Positions 19,486 through 29,212 of a stretch of DNA of 64,000 nucleotides are shown here, piece after piece. The translations under genes and the position numbers were made by a program. The DNA comes from Agrobacterium vitis (GTDB lineage: Bacteria; Pseudomonadota; Alphaproteobacteria; Rhizobiales; Rhizobiaceae). Position 1 is the first letter of the stretch; each line of letters starts with the position of its first letter. The notes below the pieces were generated by a model. The model saw nothing but the letters and a program-made list of their open reading frames with translations. It was not told the DNA's origin and searched no databases. Location: contig NZ_JACXXJ020000003.1 in NCBI RefSeq assembly GCF_014926405.1, forward strand, positions 417,001 to 481,000, in the 5' to 3' direction.

Positions 19486-20466
19486 ATGACCGTTTTTCAC
19501 CGCAATGAGAAGAAGACCCGGCTGCCCGACAGCCTGAAGGGCGGCGTTGTTGCCATCGGTAATTTCGATGGCGTGCATCGTGGCCACCAAAGCGTGCTAG
19601 AACGCGCGCTGGAACTGGCACAGCAACGCGGCGTTCCCGCTCTGGTTCTGACTTTTGAACCGCATCCCCGTGCGGTGTTCACCCCACAGGACCCAGTGTT
19701 TCGGCTGACCCCGGCGCCGCTCAAGGCCCGCCTTCTGGAGGCGATGGGGTTTCAGTCGGTGATCGAATATCCATTCGACCGGGATTTTTCGCAGCGTTCC
19801 GCCGAGGATTTCGTCAAGACCGTGCTGGTGGACTGGCTGGGGGCTGCCCAAGTGGTGACCGGCTTCGATTTTCATTTCGGCAAAGGGCGCGAAGGCGGCC
19901 CGGCCTTCCTGATGGGGATGGGCGCGCAATACGGTTTCGGTGTCACACTTCTCGATGCCTTCCGCGATGAAAATGCCGAAGTCGTTTCCTCCACCCGCAT
20001 CCGGGGCCTGCTGGCCAAGGGCGCGATCAGCGAGGTGGCGGGCCTGCTTGGCTATCGCTTTACCGTGGAAGCCGAGGTGATCAAGGGCCAACAACTGGGC
20101 CGCACCCTGGGGTTCCCAACGGCCAATATGGCGCTTTCGCCGGAAACTACCCTGCGTCCCGGCATTTATGCCGTGCGCCTGCGCCGGGCCGATGGTTCGC
20201 TGCATGATGGCGTCGCCAGTTTCGGTTATCGTCCGACGGTGACAGAAAATGGTGCGGCGTTGCTGGAAACCTTCGTTTTCGATTTCTCTGGCGATCTTTA
20301 TGGAGAAATTTGCGGCGTGTCCTTCTTCGGACATCTGCGTGACGAGTGGAAATTCGAGGGTCTCGATCCGCTGGTCGCCCAGATCAATATCGATGCGGAG
20401 GAGGCAAGGGCATTGTTGGCGGGCGTTAAGCCTCTGGGTGAACTGGACCGTAAAATCACCTTTTGA
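19486..20466 (+). CDS. ribF: Bifunctional riboflavin kinase / FAD synthetase
   Basis: 326 residues. The N-terminal adenylyltransferase domain has AIGNFDGVHRGHQ (the HxGH-type nucleotide site), and the C-terminal flavokinase domain has GRTLGFPTANM and the later TFVFDFSGDLYGE. It makes FMN and then FAD from riboflavin. The gene follows the HAD phosphatase with a 12-base gap. Confidence 0.97.
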   Translation: MTVFHRNEKKTRLPDSLKGGVVAIGNFDGVHRGHQSVLERALELAQQRGVPALVLTFEPHPRAVFTPQDPVFRLTPAPLKARLLEAMGFQSVIEYPFDRDFSQRSAEDFVKTVLVDWLGAAQVVTGFDFHFGKGREGGPAFLMGMGAQYGFGVTLLDAFRDENAEVVSSTRIRGLLAKGAISEVAGLLGYRFTVEAEVIKGQQLGRTLGFPTANMALSPETTLRPGIYAVRLRRADGSLHDGVASFGYRPTVTENGAALLETFVFDFSGDLYGEICGVSFFGHLRDEWKFEGLDPLVAQINIDAEEARALLAGVKPLGELDRKITF

Positions 20467-20578
20467 CGTCGGCTGACGAGCCGGTCTGTCTTTATGAATT
20501 ATTTATACAGCGCGACCAGATTCCCAATCGAGAACTTATATCGGCGCGCCTATATCGTTCGTGTCACCAACAGAGTGC

Positions 20579-20770
20579 ATGAACATGATCGTCAATGACC
20601 CTTGTTTTTTCAGTGTGTCCTCGATCGAGCCGGGTGCCTATTGCATGCCCCGAGCCCGCGTCTCCCGTAGAGTCCGGCATGATCGCAAAAGCCGCGCACG
20701 GATAAACCGCATCGTCTGGGCTTTCGGGTTGTTCAGCATGCTCATGCTGTCCGTGGCGCTGATCGCCTGA
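20579..20770 (+). CDS. Small hypothetical protein with C-terminal membrane helix
   Basis: 63 residues from the ATG at 20579; a basic middle part (RVSRRVRHDRKSRARINR) precedes a hydrophobic C-terminus (IVWAFGLFSMLMLSVALIA), the pattern of a small tail-anchored protein. No family recognised. The only support is the charge and hydrophobicity pattern and gene direction. Confidence 0.4.
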   Translation: MNMIVNDPCFFSVSSIEPGAYCMPRARVSRRVRHDRKSRARINRIVWAFGLFSMLMLSVALIA

Positions 20771-20827
20771 TCATAGCGCGCTGGAAATGATGCGCGCACA
20801 ATTCCCCCGCAGTGGAAAGTCAAGACG

Positions 20828-21238
20828 ATGCCTGCCAAGGACGTGGCCGAAAGCTGTTGCCACAAAACCACCGATCCGCTGGACGTGTTGTCGCAGCGTG
20901 TATCCGATGCATCCCATTTGCGTGAAAACCACATATGGGATGCGGTGCGCGCGATTCCGATGCTTGCGGCGTGCCGCAGCAATCCTCGCCTTTATTCCAG
21001 GCTCAGCGCGCTGACAGCCGCCGGCGCGATATTCGATGCCGTGTTGATGCTGGCAGCCAATGCCAATCCCGAAATTGAAATTCGTAATCTGCAATGTGCC
21101 TCAGGACGCTGGTCATGCCGTATCGCTGTTCTCAGGGATGGAGAGCCTGATCAAATGCTGTCCGCAACGCATTGTGACCGGGCGGCGGCCATTCTGTCGG
21201 TGCTGATCGTCGTGGCGCGGTCCCGCGCGTCTGCTTGA
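20828..21238 (+). CDS. Hypothetical protein
   Basis: 136 residues; GGAAAG lies eight bases before the ATG. The protein has several cysteines and a pattern of short helices with a central hydrophobic segment (LTAAGAIFDAVLMLAANAN), but no motif I recognise. Its stop lies 16 bases before the next gene, so it may be cotranscribed with the DapA-fold gene. Confidence 0.5.
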   Translation: MPAKDVAESCCHKTTDPLDVLSQRVSDASHLRENHIWDAVRAIPMLAACRSNPRLYSRLSALTAAGAIFDAVLMLAANANPEIEIRNLQCASGRWSCRIAVLRDGEPDQMLSATHCDRAAAILSVLIVVARSRASA

Positions 21239-21254
21239 ACCTTTGGAGCCGTTC

Positions 21255-22172
21255 ATGTTCATGCCTCGCCTTCTGCCCGATGGCGCTTATGCAGATCTCA
21301 TTACCCCGTTTAGCAATGGCGAGGTCGATCACGCGGGCCTTGCCAGCCTGATCGAATATCAGATCCAGTCCGGAATGGCCGGCTTAGTGGTCTGCGGGGA
21401 AAATAGCGAAGCCTACAGCTTGACGCGTGACGAGCGCATTGCCGTCATCCGAACCGCTGTCGCCGCGGCAAAAGGTGCTGTTCCGGTTCTTGTTGGCACG
21501 GGCACCAATTGTACGCGCAGCAGCCTGGAGTTGACGTTGCATGCAAAGGCGCTTGGGGCAGATGCGGCTGTTCTGGTTGCCCCGTTTTATAGCAAGCCGT
21601 CACAGAAGGGCTTGCTTGCCCATATCAAAACTGTGGCTGAGGCGGTTGACCTTCCGCTGGTTATCGTCAATTGCCCGGCACGAAGCGCTGTCGATATTAC
21701 GCCGGATCTGGCGGAAGCCTTGGCATGCGTACCCTCGGTTGTCGGGCTGGTGGATTGCACCGGCGATGTTACCCGTCTGGCGCAGGTGTCCGCCGCCTGC
21801 CGCGCTCGTATACATTGGTATTCGGGCCATGATCGCAGCGCACTTGCCTTCACGCTAGCAGGTGGGCATGGCGGCTTTTCGTTGTCCGCCAATATCGCAC
21901 CGCGCCAGGTCGCCTCCATGCACAATGCCTTTCGCTACGGGAATATCGCGGCGGCATGCGTGCTTCAGGACAGGCTGCTGCCGCTCTTTGCGGCACTTGA
22001 TCTGGAACATCCGGTCGCTGCCGCCAAACAAGCGCTCAGTCTCATCCGGTGCTTGACCCCGGAATTGCGTTTGCCCTTGACGCCTGTTGGCGACGAGGCG
22101 CAGGCGCTGATACGCACCGCCATCACCCTCCTTGGCAATCATTCTGTAAAAACATCTGCCAAGGCCTCTTAA
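21255..22172 (+). CDS. DapA/NanA-fold protein lacking the catalytic residues
   Basis: 305 residues; the ATG at 21255 has GGAG six bases upstream. The TIM-barrel aligns end to end with dihydrodipicolinate synthase (ITPF, GTGTNCTRSSLELT, PFYSKPSQKGL, GHDRSALAF, LRLPLTPV). However, the Schiff-base lysine of E. coli DapA (IGIKEATG) is valine here (VGLVDCTG, residue 166), the catalytic tyrosine (ILYNVP) is valine (VIVNCP, residue 138), and the two threonines of GTTGES are replaced (GENSE). The N-acetylneuraminate lyase branch needs the same lysine and tyrosine, so aldolase chemistry of the family type is not expected. It may be a binding or regulatory protein. Confidence 0.85.
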   Translation: MFMPRLLPDGAYADLITPFSNGEVDHAGLASLIEYQIQSGMAGLVVCGENSEAYSLTRDERIAVIRTAVAAAKGAVPVLVGTGTNCTRSSLELTLHAKALGADAAVLVAPFYSKPSQKGLLAHIKTVAEAVDLPLVIVNCPARSAVDITPDLAEALACVPSVVGLVDCTGDVTRLAQVSAACRARIHWYSGHDRSALAFTLAGGHGGFSLSANIAPRQVASMHNAFRYGNIAAACVLQDRLLPLFAALDLEHPVAAAKQALSLIRCLTPELRLPLTPVGDEAQALIRTAITLLGNHSVKTSAKAS

Positions 22173-22208
22173 TACCAAGCTTCGAAGATGCTGAGGCATC
22201 CTCGACTT

Positions 22209-22302
22209 GAAAAATTGAAAATATCTCAAATGCGTCAGAGGCTTGAGATATTTTCAAAAGGAATACAAAGAGTCATTTTCAATGATGCTTTGTATAATCC
22301 CT
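22209..22302. repeat. Rhizobial palindromic repeat (family A, complete copy)
   Basis: Two hairpins in a row. TTGAAAATATCTCAA pairs with TTGAGATATTTTCAA, then ATACAAAG pairs with CTTTGTAT around AGTCATTTTCAATGATG. The element sits immediately upstream of the next small gene's ribosome site. Confidence 0.8.
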
Positions 22303-22324
22303 TCAGTCAAAGGAGATGCTCACC

Positions 22325-22585
22325 ATGGGCGCTATGTCGGATAATATTTCACCCTTCAAAAAGACCGGGCCGCGCTTTACCATCGGACGGGATCATCATG
22401 GCTGGTGGGTCGTGCATGATCGGGCGGGCCAGGTCGGAGGTCTCTTTGCAACGGAGGACGCCGCCTTGCGCTTTGCCGCCAGCGAATGCGATCACCACAT
22501 GAACGAGATTTGCCGTGCGCCCGCCTCGGTGACTGTGGAACTGGGGCGCTTCACCAGCGACCACATCCGCGCTCCAGCCGCCTGA
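22325..22585 (+). CDS. Small hypothetical protein
   Basis: 86 residues from the ATG at 22325, nine bases after AGGAG; the in-frame ATG at 22316 would overlap that ribosome site. The segment FTIGRDHHGWWVVHDRAGQV looks like a short beta-sheet unit, followed by a helix around ATEDAALRFAASECDHH. It reads like a small soluble protein with no known function. The upstream palindromic repeat forms most of its leader. Confidence 0.6.
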   Translation: MGAMSDNISPFKKTGPRFTIGRDHHGWWVVHDRAGQVGGLFATEDAALRFAASECDHHMNEICRAPASVTVELGRFTSDHIRAPAA

Positions 22586-22716
22586 CGGACCGCTCCCTGT
22601 CTTTCGACCGCAAGGCTTTCTGTTTCAGGTTGCAGCCCGGCTGTGAATCGGAAATGATTGCGAGGCTTTGAGGCGCACAATGCAGTTGCGCCTCTGCTTT
22701 TGCGGGAGAGGGTTTC

Positions 22717-22914
22717 ATGCAAAAACGTATTTGGACAGCGGCCTGCTGGCTGCTGATTATTCCGTATATCGGCCTGTTATGGGTTCCATTTTATAATATT
22801 CGTGAGCCTTCACTGTTCGGCTTTCCATTTTTCTATTGGTACCAGTTGATGTGGGTACCCCTGACATCGCTCCTGATTTACATCGCCTACAGGAGCATGC
22901 CCCATGATGACTGA
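22717..22914 (+). CDS. DUF3311 small membrane protein, MctP partner
   Basis: 65 residues with two hydrophobic helices (WLLIIPYIGLLWVPFY and WVPLTSLLIYIAY). Small DUF3311 proteins are encoded directly upstream of MctP-type transporters in many bacteria. Here the gene overlaps mctP by 11 bases in another frame, which implies translational coupling. It is probably an accessory subunit of the transporter. Confidence 0.85.
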   Translation: MQKRIWTAACWLLIIPYIGLLWVPFYNIREPSLFGFPFFYWYQLMWVPLTSLLIYIAYRSMPHDD

Positions 22915-24379
22915 GATCGATCCCACGGCGCTTGCCGTCTTCATCTTCTTCTTCGCGCTTGTCACCGTCATGGGTTTTGTCGCCTCGCGCTGGCGCAAGC
23001 CGGAGACCATGGCCCATATCGATGAATGGGGGCTTGGCGGGCGCAAATTCGGCACATGGATCACCTGGTTTCTGGTGGGTGGCGATTTCTATACCGCCTA
23101 TACGGTCATTGCCGTTCCGGCGCTGGTCTATGCGGTTGGCGCCTATGGGTTCTTCGCGCTCCCCTACACGATCATTGTCTATCCCTTTGTGTTTCTGGTC
23201 ATGCCGGTTTTGTGGCGGCGTGCCAAGGAGCACGGCTATGTGACGGCAGGCGATGTCGTGCATGGCCAATACGGCTCTCGCGCTTTGGAGCTGGTGGTAG
23301 CGCTGACAGGGGTGATTGCCACCATGCCCTACATCGCTCTTCAGCTGGTCGGCATGGCCGCCGTGCTGAAAGCGCTTGGCCTGCATGGCGAAGTGCCACT
23401 GATGGTGTCCTTTATCATTCTGGCGCTCTACACCTATTCCGCAGGCTTGCGCGCTCCGGCGCTGATCGCTTTCGTCAAGGACATCATGATCTATATCGTG
23501 GTGATTGTTGCCGTCGCCGCGATCCCTATGAAGCTTGGCGGTTATGCCAATGTGTTTGCCAGTGCCGATGCGGCCTTCCAGGCCAAGGGTTCCGGCGGGC
23601 TGTTGCTGGGTGGCAATCAATATGTGGCCTATGCGACACTGGCCTTCGGTTCGGCGCTGGCGGCCTTCATGTATCCGCACACGCTGACGGGCATTTTTGC
23701 CTCGAACGGCGCCAATACCATCCGCAAGAATGCCATGCTGCTGCCTGCCTATACGCTGCTATTGGGGCTTTTGGCGCTGCTCGGCTATATGGGCCATGCG
23801 GCAGGCCTGAAACCGGCTACCCCGAATGACATCGTGCCGATGCTGTTCCAGACGCTGTTTCCAAGCTGGTTTGCGGGCTTTGCCTTTGCTGCCATCGCCA
23901 TTGGCGCTCTGGTGCCAGCAGCGGTGATGAGCATTGGTGCCGCCAATCTGTTCACCCGCAATTTCTGGAAGGCCTATGTCAACCCGAATGTGTCGCACGC
24001 GGGGGAAGCGCAGGTGGCAAAAATCACCTCGCTGGTGGTCAAGGTCGGGGCGCTGCTGGTGATTGTCTTCCTGCCGACCCAGTTTGCGCTGGATCTTCAG
24101 CTTCTGGGCGGCGTCTGGATCTTGCAGACCTTGCCAGCGTTGATTTTCGGGCTGTTTTCCAACTGGTTCCGGGTTCCCGGCCTGCTGGCGGGCTGGGTGG
24201 TCGGCTTTGTCGGCGGCACCTGGCTGGTCTGGCTGAATGGTTTGAAGCCGCTGCATACGCTGAGCTTCGGGGACACGCAGTTCACCGTCTATACCGGCAT
24301 TCTGGCGCTGCTAGCAAATATTGTTGTGGCGGTGGTGGTCAACCTGATCACCCCAGCCAAGGTACCGGCGCGGGCGTGA
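22904..24379 (+). CDS. mctP: Monocarboxylate transporter MctP (sodium:solute symporter family)
   Basis: 491 residues with about thirteen membrane segments and the family features GGRKFGTWITWFLVGGDFYTAY near the N-terminus and FAAIAIGALVPAAVMSIGAANLFTRN in the middle. In Rhizobium leguminosarum MctP carries lactate, pyruvate and alanine across the inner membrane. The preceding DUF3311 gene overlaps it. A hairpin terminator lies 20 bases after the stop. Confidence 0.88.
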   Translation: MMTEIDPTALAVFIFFFALVTVMGFVASRWRKPETMAHIDEWGLGGRKFGTWITWFLVGGDFYTAYTVIAVPALVYAVGAYGFFALPYTIIVYPFVFLVMPVLWRRAKEHGYVTAGDVVHGQYGSRALELVVALTGVIATMPYIALQLVGMAAVLKALGLHGEVPLMVSFIILALYTYSAGLRAPALIAFVKDIMIYIVVIVAVAAIPMKLGGYANVFASADAAFQAKGSGGLLLGGNQYVAYATLAFGSALAAFMYPHTLTGIFASNGANTIRKNAMLLPAYTLLLGLLALLGYMGHAAGLKPATPNDIVPMLFQTLFPSWFAGFAFAAIAIGALVPAAVMSIGAANLFTRNFWKAYVNPNVSHAGEAQVAKITSLVVKVGALLVIVFLPTQFALDLQLLGGVWILQTLPALIFGLFSNWFRVPGLLAGWVVGFVGGTWLVWLNGLKPLHTLSFGDTQFTVYTGILALLANIVVAVVVNLITPAKVPARA

Positions 24380-24398
24380 TCCGGGTTTTCAATTTCGG

Positions 24399-24427
24399 CA
24401 AGGCGGTCTTGGCCGCCTTGTTGTTTT
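24399..24427 (+). terminator. mctP terminator
   Basis: CAAGGCGG pairs with CCGCCTTG around a 6-base loop, followed by TTGTTTTG. It is the likely rho-independent end of the mctP transcript. Confidence 0.75.
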
Positions 24428-24664
24428 GCCTCGTCTCTTTCCCTCTTCTCTTTCGGTGTGAAACCGCTTAAACAAACGCCATCATGAGAACAGTCGGGTT
24501 GACCATAGCTTTCCGTATTATCGGGCGAATTATTGGCCCGGCCTTCCGCGCGCTCTAGGAGCTGCCGGAGGGTCCGGGTTTTCGGCGTGTGCTCTGCCAC
24601 GCCCCGTCACCGACTTTCTCTTCTTTCAGGCGCAATATTGCCGCCTCTCATCTATGGCTAGATC

Positions 24665-27600
24665 ATGACCGAGACGACTGATAAAAAAGACTATTCCGCC
24701 ACGCTGGCCCTGCCGCAGACGGAGTTTCCGATGCGTGCAGGCCTGCCGCAAAAAGAGCCGGAAATCGTTGCCCGTTGGCAGCAGATGGGGCTTTACAAAA
24801 AGCTGCGCGCTTCCGCCGCTGGCCGCGAAAAATTCGTGCTGCATGATGGCCCTCCCTATGCCAACGGCAATATCCACATCGGCCACGCGCTGAACAAGAT
24901 CCTGAAAGACGTGATCACCCGCTCGTTCCAGATGCGCGGGTTTGATAGCAATTACGTGCCCGGCTGGGATTGCCACGGCCTTCCCATCGAGTGGAAGATC
25001 GAGGAAAAATACCGCGAAAAGGGCAAGGACAAGAACGAAGTTCCGATCAACGAATTTCGTCAGGAATGCCGTGATTTTGCCGCTGGTTGGATCAAGGTAC
25101 AGTCGGAAGAATTCAAACGCCTCGGCATCGAAGGCGATTTTGAAAATCCCTACACCACTATGAATTTCCACGCGGAAGCCCGCATCGCTGGCGAATTGCT
25201 GAAAATCGCCAAGTCCGGCCAGCTCTATCGTGGCTCCAAGCCGATCATGTGGTCGGTGGTGGAACGCACCGCCTTGGCCGAGGCCGAGGTGGAGTATCAC
25301 GAGGTTGAAAGTGATACGATCTGGGTGAAGTTTCCCGTGGTTGATGCTTCAGGTGATCTAGATGGTTCTTTCGTCGTCATCTGGACCACCACGCCTTGGA
25401 CTATACCCGGTAACCGTGCGATCTCGTTCTCGTCCAAGATCGAATACGGTCTTTATGAAGTCACCGAGGCCGCCAATGATTTCGGCCCGCAGTCCGGCGA
25501 AAAGCTGATCTTTGCCGATAAGCTAGCGGCAGATGCGTTTGCCAAGGCCAAGCTGGAGTTCAAACGCGTTCGTCAGGTTACGGCTGAAGAACTTGGTGCC
25601 ATCTCCTGCGTCCATCCGCTAAGTCCACTTGATGGAATAGTCATTGAAGAGGGGAGCGGCTTTGGCGGCGGTTTCGAAAGCTTTAAAGAAGAGTTGAAGC
25701 CACTCTACGCGAATTTGGCGAACCATATCCGCTACGATAGAGCCGAAGGTTCTGGCGAAAGCATAGAGTATGATCTGCGTCCGCCATATTCTTTCCCTGT
25801 TCCCCTCATCGACGGCGATCACGTAACCGATGATGCCGGTACAGGCTTTGTCCACACTGCCCCCAGCCATGGTCGTGAAGACTTTGATGCATGGATGTCG
25901 GCTGCCCGCGCACTCGAAGGCCGTGGCATTTCGTCGAAAATCCCCTTCACTGTCGATGACGCTGGCTTCTACACCGAAGACGCGCCCGGCTTTGGCCCAT
26001 CGGCCGAAGGCGGTGCTGCCCGTGTGATGGACGACAACGGCAAGAAGGGTGATGCCAACAAGCGTGTTATCGAGGCCCTGATCTCTGCCAACAACCTGTT
26101 TGCCCGTGGCCGGATCAAGCATGATTATCCGCATTCATGGCGCTCAAAAAAGCCTGTGATCTTCCGCAACACGCCGCAATGGTTTGTCTATATGGACAAG
26201 GAATTGGGCGATGGCACCACGCTGCGCTCACGCGCCCTTGGCGCCATTGACGACACCCGTTTCGTGCCCGCCGCTGGCCAGAACCGCCTGCGCGCCATGA
26301 TCGAAGGCCGTCCGGACTGGGTGCTGTCGCGTCAGCGTGCATGGGGCGTTCCGATCTGCGTGTTTGCCGATGAGGCTGGCGAAGTTCTGCAAGACGAGAC
26401 CGTCAATGCCCGTATTCTGGAAGCCTTTGAGGTTGAAGGTGCGGATGCATGGTTTGCCGACGGTGCCAAGGAACGCTTCCTCGAAGGCGTGCCAAACCAA
26501 GAGCGCTGGACGCAGGTACGCGACATTCTCGATGTGTGGTTCGATTCGGGCTGCACCCACACCTTCACGCTGGAAGATCGCCCGGACCTGAAATGGCCTG
26601 CCGATGTCTATCTCGAAGGCTCGGATCAGCATCGCGGTTGGTTCCACTCATCCTTGTTGGAATCCTGCGCCACCCGTGGCCGTGCGCCTTACAACGCCGT
26701 CATCACCCATGGCTTCACCATGGCGGAAGATGGTCGTAAAATGTCGAAATCCATCGGCAATACCATTTCGCCTCAGGATGTTATGGCCCAGTCCGGTGCC
26801 GATATCCTGCGTCTTTGGGTGATGAACACCGATTACTGGGAAGATCAGCGTCTGGGCAAAGCCATCATCCAGACCAATGTCGATGCCTACCGCAAAATCC
26901 GCAATACGGTTCGCTGGATGCTCGGCACACTGGCTCATGACCATGGCGAAGACATTGCCTATGACGCCTTGCCGGAGCTGGAAAAGCTGATGCTGCATCG
27001 GCTGGCCGAGCTGGATGTGCTGGTGCGCGACAGCTATGACGCTTTCGAGTTCAAGAAGATCACCCGGGCGCTCACCGATTTTGCCAATGTCGAGCTATCG
27101 GCCTTCTACTTTGATATCCGCAAGGATGCGCTCTATTGCGACGCGCCGTCTTCGCCGCGCCGCCGGGCGTCCCTGTTCGTGATCCGCAAGCTGTTCGATT
27201 GCATGGTGCTGTGGCTGGCGCCAATGCTGCCCTTCACCACAGAGGAAGCCTGGCTGTCGCGCAGCCCGGATGCGGTCTCCGTGCATCTGGAACAGTTCCC
27301 GCCGATTCCAGTCCAGTGGCTGAACCAGCCGCTGGACGGCAAATGGGCAAAGATCCGCAAGGTGCGCTCCGTCGTGACAGGCGCGCTGGAAGTGGAGCGC
27401 AAGGACAAGCGCATCGGCTCCTCGCTGGAAGCGGCTCCCGTCGTGCATATTGCTGATGCGGATCTCATGGCCGCCCTTGAGGGTCAGGATTTTGCCGAAA
27501 TCTGCATCACCTCGGCCATTTCGGTGGTTAAGGGTGAAGGTCCGTCCGAGGCCTTCCGGTTGTCAGATGTGGGTGCGGTCTCAGTTGAGCCGAAACTGGC

Positions 27601-27718
27601 GGAAGGCCGCAAATGCGCCCGCTCCTGGCGGATCACCGACGATGTCGGCTCCGACCCTGACTATCCCGATGTTTCCGCACGGGATGCGGCGGCCCTGCGC
27701 GAACTGACACTTGACTGA
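24665..27718 (+). CDS. ileS: Isoleucyl-tRNA synthetase
   Basis: 1017 residues. The class I signatures are intact: HIGH at 71-74 and KMSKS at 692-696; [10 protein letters not shown] and the editing-domain [16 protein letters not shown] are also present. It charges tRNA-Ile. The protein is longer than the roughly 970 residues I expect for rhizobial IleS. The excess is at residues ~319-372, in the editing (CP1) domain: where relatives go almost directly from CAHPL to VPLLDGDHV, this protein has an extra stretch rich in Gly, Glu, Tyr and Arg. The region upstream (24428-24664) shows no leader structure I recognise. Confidence 0.96.
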   Translation: MTETTDKKDYSATLALPQTEFPMRAGLPQKEPEIVARWQQMGLYKKLRASAAGREKFVLHDGPPYANGNIHIGHALNKILKDVITRSFQMRGFDSNYVPGWDCHGLPIEWKIEEKYREKGKDKNEVPINEFRQECRDFAAGWIKVQSEEFKRLGIEGDFENPYTTMNFHAEARIAGELLKIAKSGQLYRGSKPIMWSVVERTALAEAEVEYHEVESDTIWVKFPVVDASGDLDGSFVVIWTTTPWTIPGNRAISFSSKIEYGLYEVTEAANDFGPQSGEKLIFADKLAADAFAKAKLEFKRVRQVTAEELGAISCVHPLSPLDGIVIEEGSGFGGGFESFKEELKPLYANLANHIRYDRAEGSGESIEYDLRPPYSFPVPLIDGDHVTDDAGTGFVHTAPSHGREDFDAWMSAARALEGRGISSKIPFTVDDAGFYTEDAPGFGPSAEGGAARVMDDNGKKGDANKRVIEALISANNLFARGRIKHDYPHSWRSKKPVIFRNTPQWFVYMDKELGDGTTLRSRALGAIDDTRFVPAAGQNRLRAMIEGRPDWVLSRQRAWGVPICVFADEAGEVLQDETVNARILEAFEVEGADAWFADGAKERFLEGVPNQERWTQVRDILDVWFDSGCTHTFTLEDRPDLKWPADVYLEGSDQHRGWFHSSLLESCATRGRAPYNAVITHGFTMAEDGRKMSKSIGNTISPQDVMAQSGADILRLWVMNTDYWEDQRLGKAIIQTNVDAYRKIRNTVRWMLGTLAHDHGEDIAYDALPELEKLMLHRLAELDVLVRDSYDAFEFKKITRALTDFANVELSAFYFDIRKDALYCDAPSSPRRRASLFVIRKLFDCMVLWLAPMLPFTTEEAWLSRSPDAVSVHLEQFPPIPVQWLNQPLDGKWAKIRKVRSVVTGALEVERKDKRIGSSLEAAPVVHIADADLMAALEGQDFAEICITSAISVVKGEGPSEAFRLSDVGAVSVEPKLAEGRKCARSWRITDDVGSDPDYPDVSARDAAALRELTLD

Positions 27719-27730
27719 CAGATGAATATT

Positions 27731-27821
27731 TACCGGATGATTTGCGCTTTTTAGGATCATCCGGTAGAAGCTGCCTGAAATTGGCCGGAATTTTCTATCA
27801 GGCGGGAAGATGCCGCCTGAT
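27731..27821. terminator. Two hairpins after ileS
   Basis: TACCGGATGA (27731-27740) pairs with TCATCCGGTA (27757-27766), and ATCAGGCGG (27797-27805) pairs with CCGCCTGAT (27813-27821). Both lack a strong T-tail. The rest of the gap to 28024 shows no gene. Confidence 0.5.
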
Positions 27822-28024
27822 AATTATTCAGGTTGGTGCCGGTATGGCCGATTTGATGTTCTCCTGAGCTTGCTGTATAAGGCGCGCGGGAGGTTCCGAT
27901 CTGAAGCCATACACGCGACAGCGGTGCGGATATCCGTCGGTTCAGCATGAGGCTGGATGGTAGGATGCTTGCAACGACTGACGGAACTTTGGGTCCGGGA
28001 CATGAAAAAGGCTGGAAGGTATTG

Positions 28025-28633
28025 ATGGTTAAGGCACGGATGGTTCTTGTTGGCATGTTTGCTGCCTGCTCTGCCTTGAGCAGCTGCACCAGCGGCCCGA
28101 CCTATGGCACAGATAAGACGTCTATGGAACAATTGGTGGACGATGTTGGCTCGGCCGCCTCTATTGGCAGCAAGAAGCCAACGACAAACACGGCATATAA
28201 TCCGCGCCCAGACCTCGTTCTGCCGCCCAAGGGTGAGACCGCACAGCTGGTACAGCCGCAGCAGTCCCTGGCCAGCAAGGATAATCCCGATTGGGTCGAA
28301 AGCCCTGAGGATACCCGCACAAGGCTCGTGGCCGAAGCCGATGCCAACCGTGGCAACCAAAGCTATCGTTCGCCGCTTCTTGATGGCAACGGCACCAATG
28401 GCACGATGACCGAAACCCAGAAATGGCAGGCCTTCCGCGACGCCCGCAAGCTTCAGAAGGGCGCCTATATCGACCAGCGCCGGGTTCTGTCCGATCCACC
28501 GGCTTCCTACCGTGAAGTAGATCAGGCCAAGCTGGACGATCTGGGCGAACCAGAAGCCAAGAAGGAAAAACGTCGCCAGAAGGAAGCGGAAATGTCCAAT
28601 TCCAACAAATCCTGGTGGATGCCTTTCCAATAA
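28025..28633 (+). CDS. Putative outer lipoprotein
   Basis: 202 residues from the ATG at 28025, preceded by GGAAGG. A signal peptide (VLVGMFAACSALSSC) ends in a lipobox whose cysteine would be lipidated. The mature part is hydrophilic, with proline and glutamine runs in the middle and a strongly charged C-terminal stretch (EAKKEKRRQKEAE). I recognise no catalytic domain; the composition suits an envelope-attached structural or scaffold protein. It has its own terminator and sits alone between ileS and the acetyltransferase gene. Confidence 0.8.
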   Translation: MVKARMVLVGMFAACSALSSCTSGPTYGTDKTSMEQLVDDVGSAASIGSKKPTTNTAYNPRPDLVLPPKGETAQLVQPQQSLASKDNPDWVESPEDTRTRLVAEADANRGNQSYRSPLLDGNGTNGTMTETQKWQAFRDARKLQKGAYIDQRRVLSDPPASYREVDQAKLDDLGEPEAKKEKRRQKEAEMSNSNKSWWMPFQ

Positions 28634-28677
28634 GGTCTGGTGTCTCCAAAAATTGGTGTTTTCAGCAAAAATATCAG

Positions 28678-28706
28678 GCAGGCCCGAAATGGCCTGCTTT
28701 TCTTTT
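28678..28706 (+). terminator. Terminator of the lipoprotein gene
   Basis: GCAGGCC (28678-28684) pairs with GGCCTGC (28691-28697), followed directly by TTTTCTTTT. A strong rho-independent signal. Confidence 0.88.
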
Positions 28707-28717
28707 GAGGTTTCTAT

Positions 28718-29200
28718 ATGGATTTCTCCATCCGCGAAGCGCGTCCAGAGGACGTGCCGGTTATCCTTCGCTTCATCACCGATCTGGCGATTTTCGAAAA
28801 AGCCGAGCATGAGGTGAAGGCCACCGTCGAAAGCTTGCATCAATCGTTGTTTGGTGACGGAGCCGTTGCCTTTGCCGTCCTCTTGGAAAAGCAGGGGAAC
28901 CCTGTTGGTCACGCGATCTGGTTTTATAATTACTCCACCTGGCAGGCCCGCAAGGGGCTTTATCTCGAAGATCTCTACATCGATCCGGCCCATCGCGGCG
29001 GCGGTGCCGGGCGGGCCATGCTGCGCTATCTGGCAAAACTTGCCGTCGATACCGGCTGTGGCCGGTTCGAATGGAGCGTTTTGGATTGGAACGAGCCAGC
29101 CATCCGGGTCTATGATGCTGTCGGTGCAGAGCCGCAGACCGAATGGATACGCTACCGACTTTCCGGCAACAAGCTTGCGGATTTTGCCGCCGGAAGATGA
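28718..29200 (+). CDS. GNAT acetyltransferase, diamine/thialysine SSAT-like
   Basis: 160 residues. The acetyl-CoA loop is in IDPAHRGGGAGRAML, and the segments FYNYSTWQARKGLYLEDLYI and EWSVLDWNEPAIRVYDAVGA match the spermidine/thialysine N-acetyltransferase branch closely. It probably acetylates a primary amine of a small molecule. Polyamine genes elsewhere in the window make a polyamine substrate thinkable, but the SAT2-type relatives often prefer thialysine. It is convergent with the following reductase gene. Confidence 0.82.
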   Translation: MDFSIREARPEDVPVILRFITDLAIFEKAEHEVKATVESLHQSLFGDGAVAFAVLLEKQGNPVGHAIWFYNYSTWQARKGLYLEDLYIDPAHRGGGAGRAMLRYLAKLAVDTGCGRFEWSVLDWNEPAIRVYDAVGAEPQTEWIRYRLSGNKLADFAAGR

Positions 29201-29212
29201 CCGTGTAATACT

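Noticed and set aside
22188..22502. A 104-codon frame starting in the family A repeat
   Set aside because: Its first part is only the translation of the palindromic element (a similar string occurs in the inverted copy near 34800), and it then overlaps the 22325 gene out of frame.
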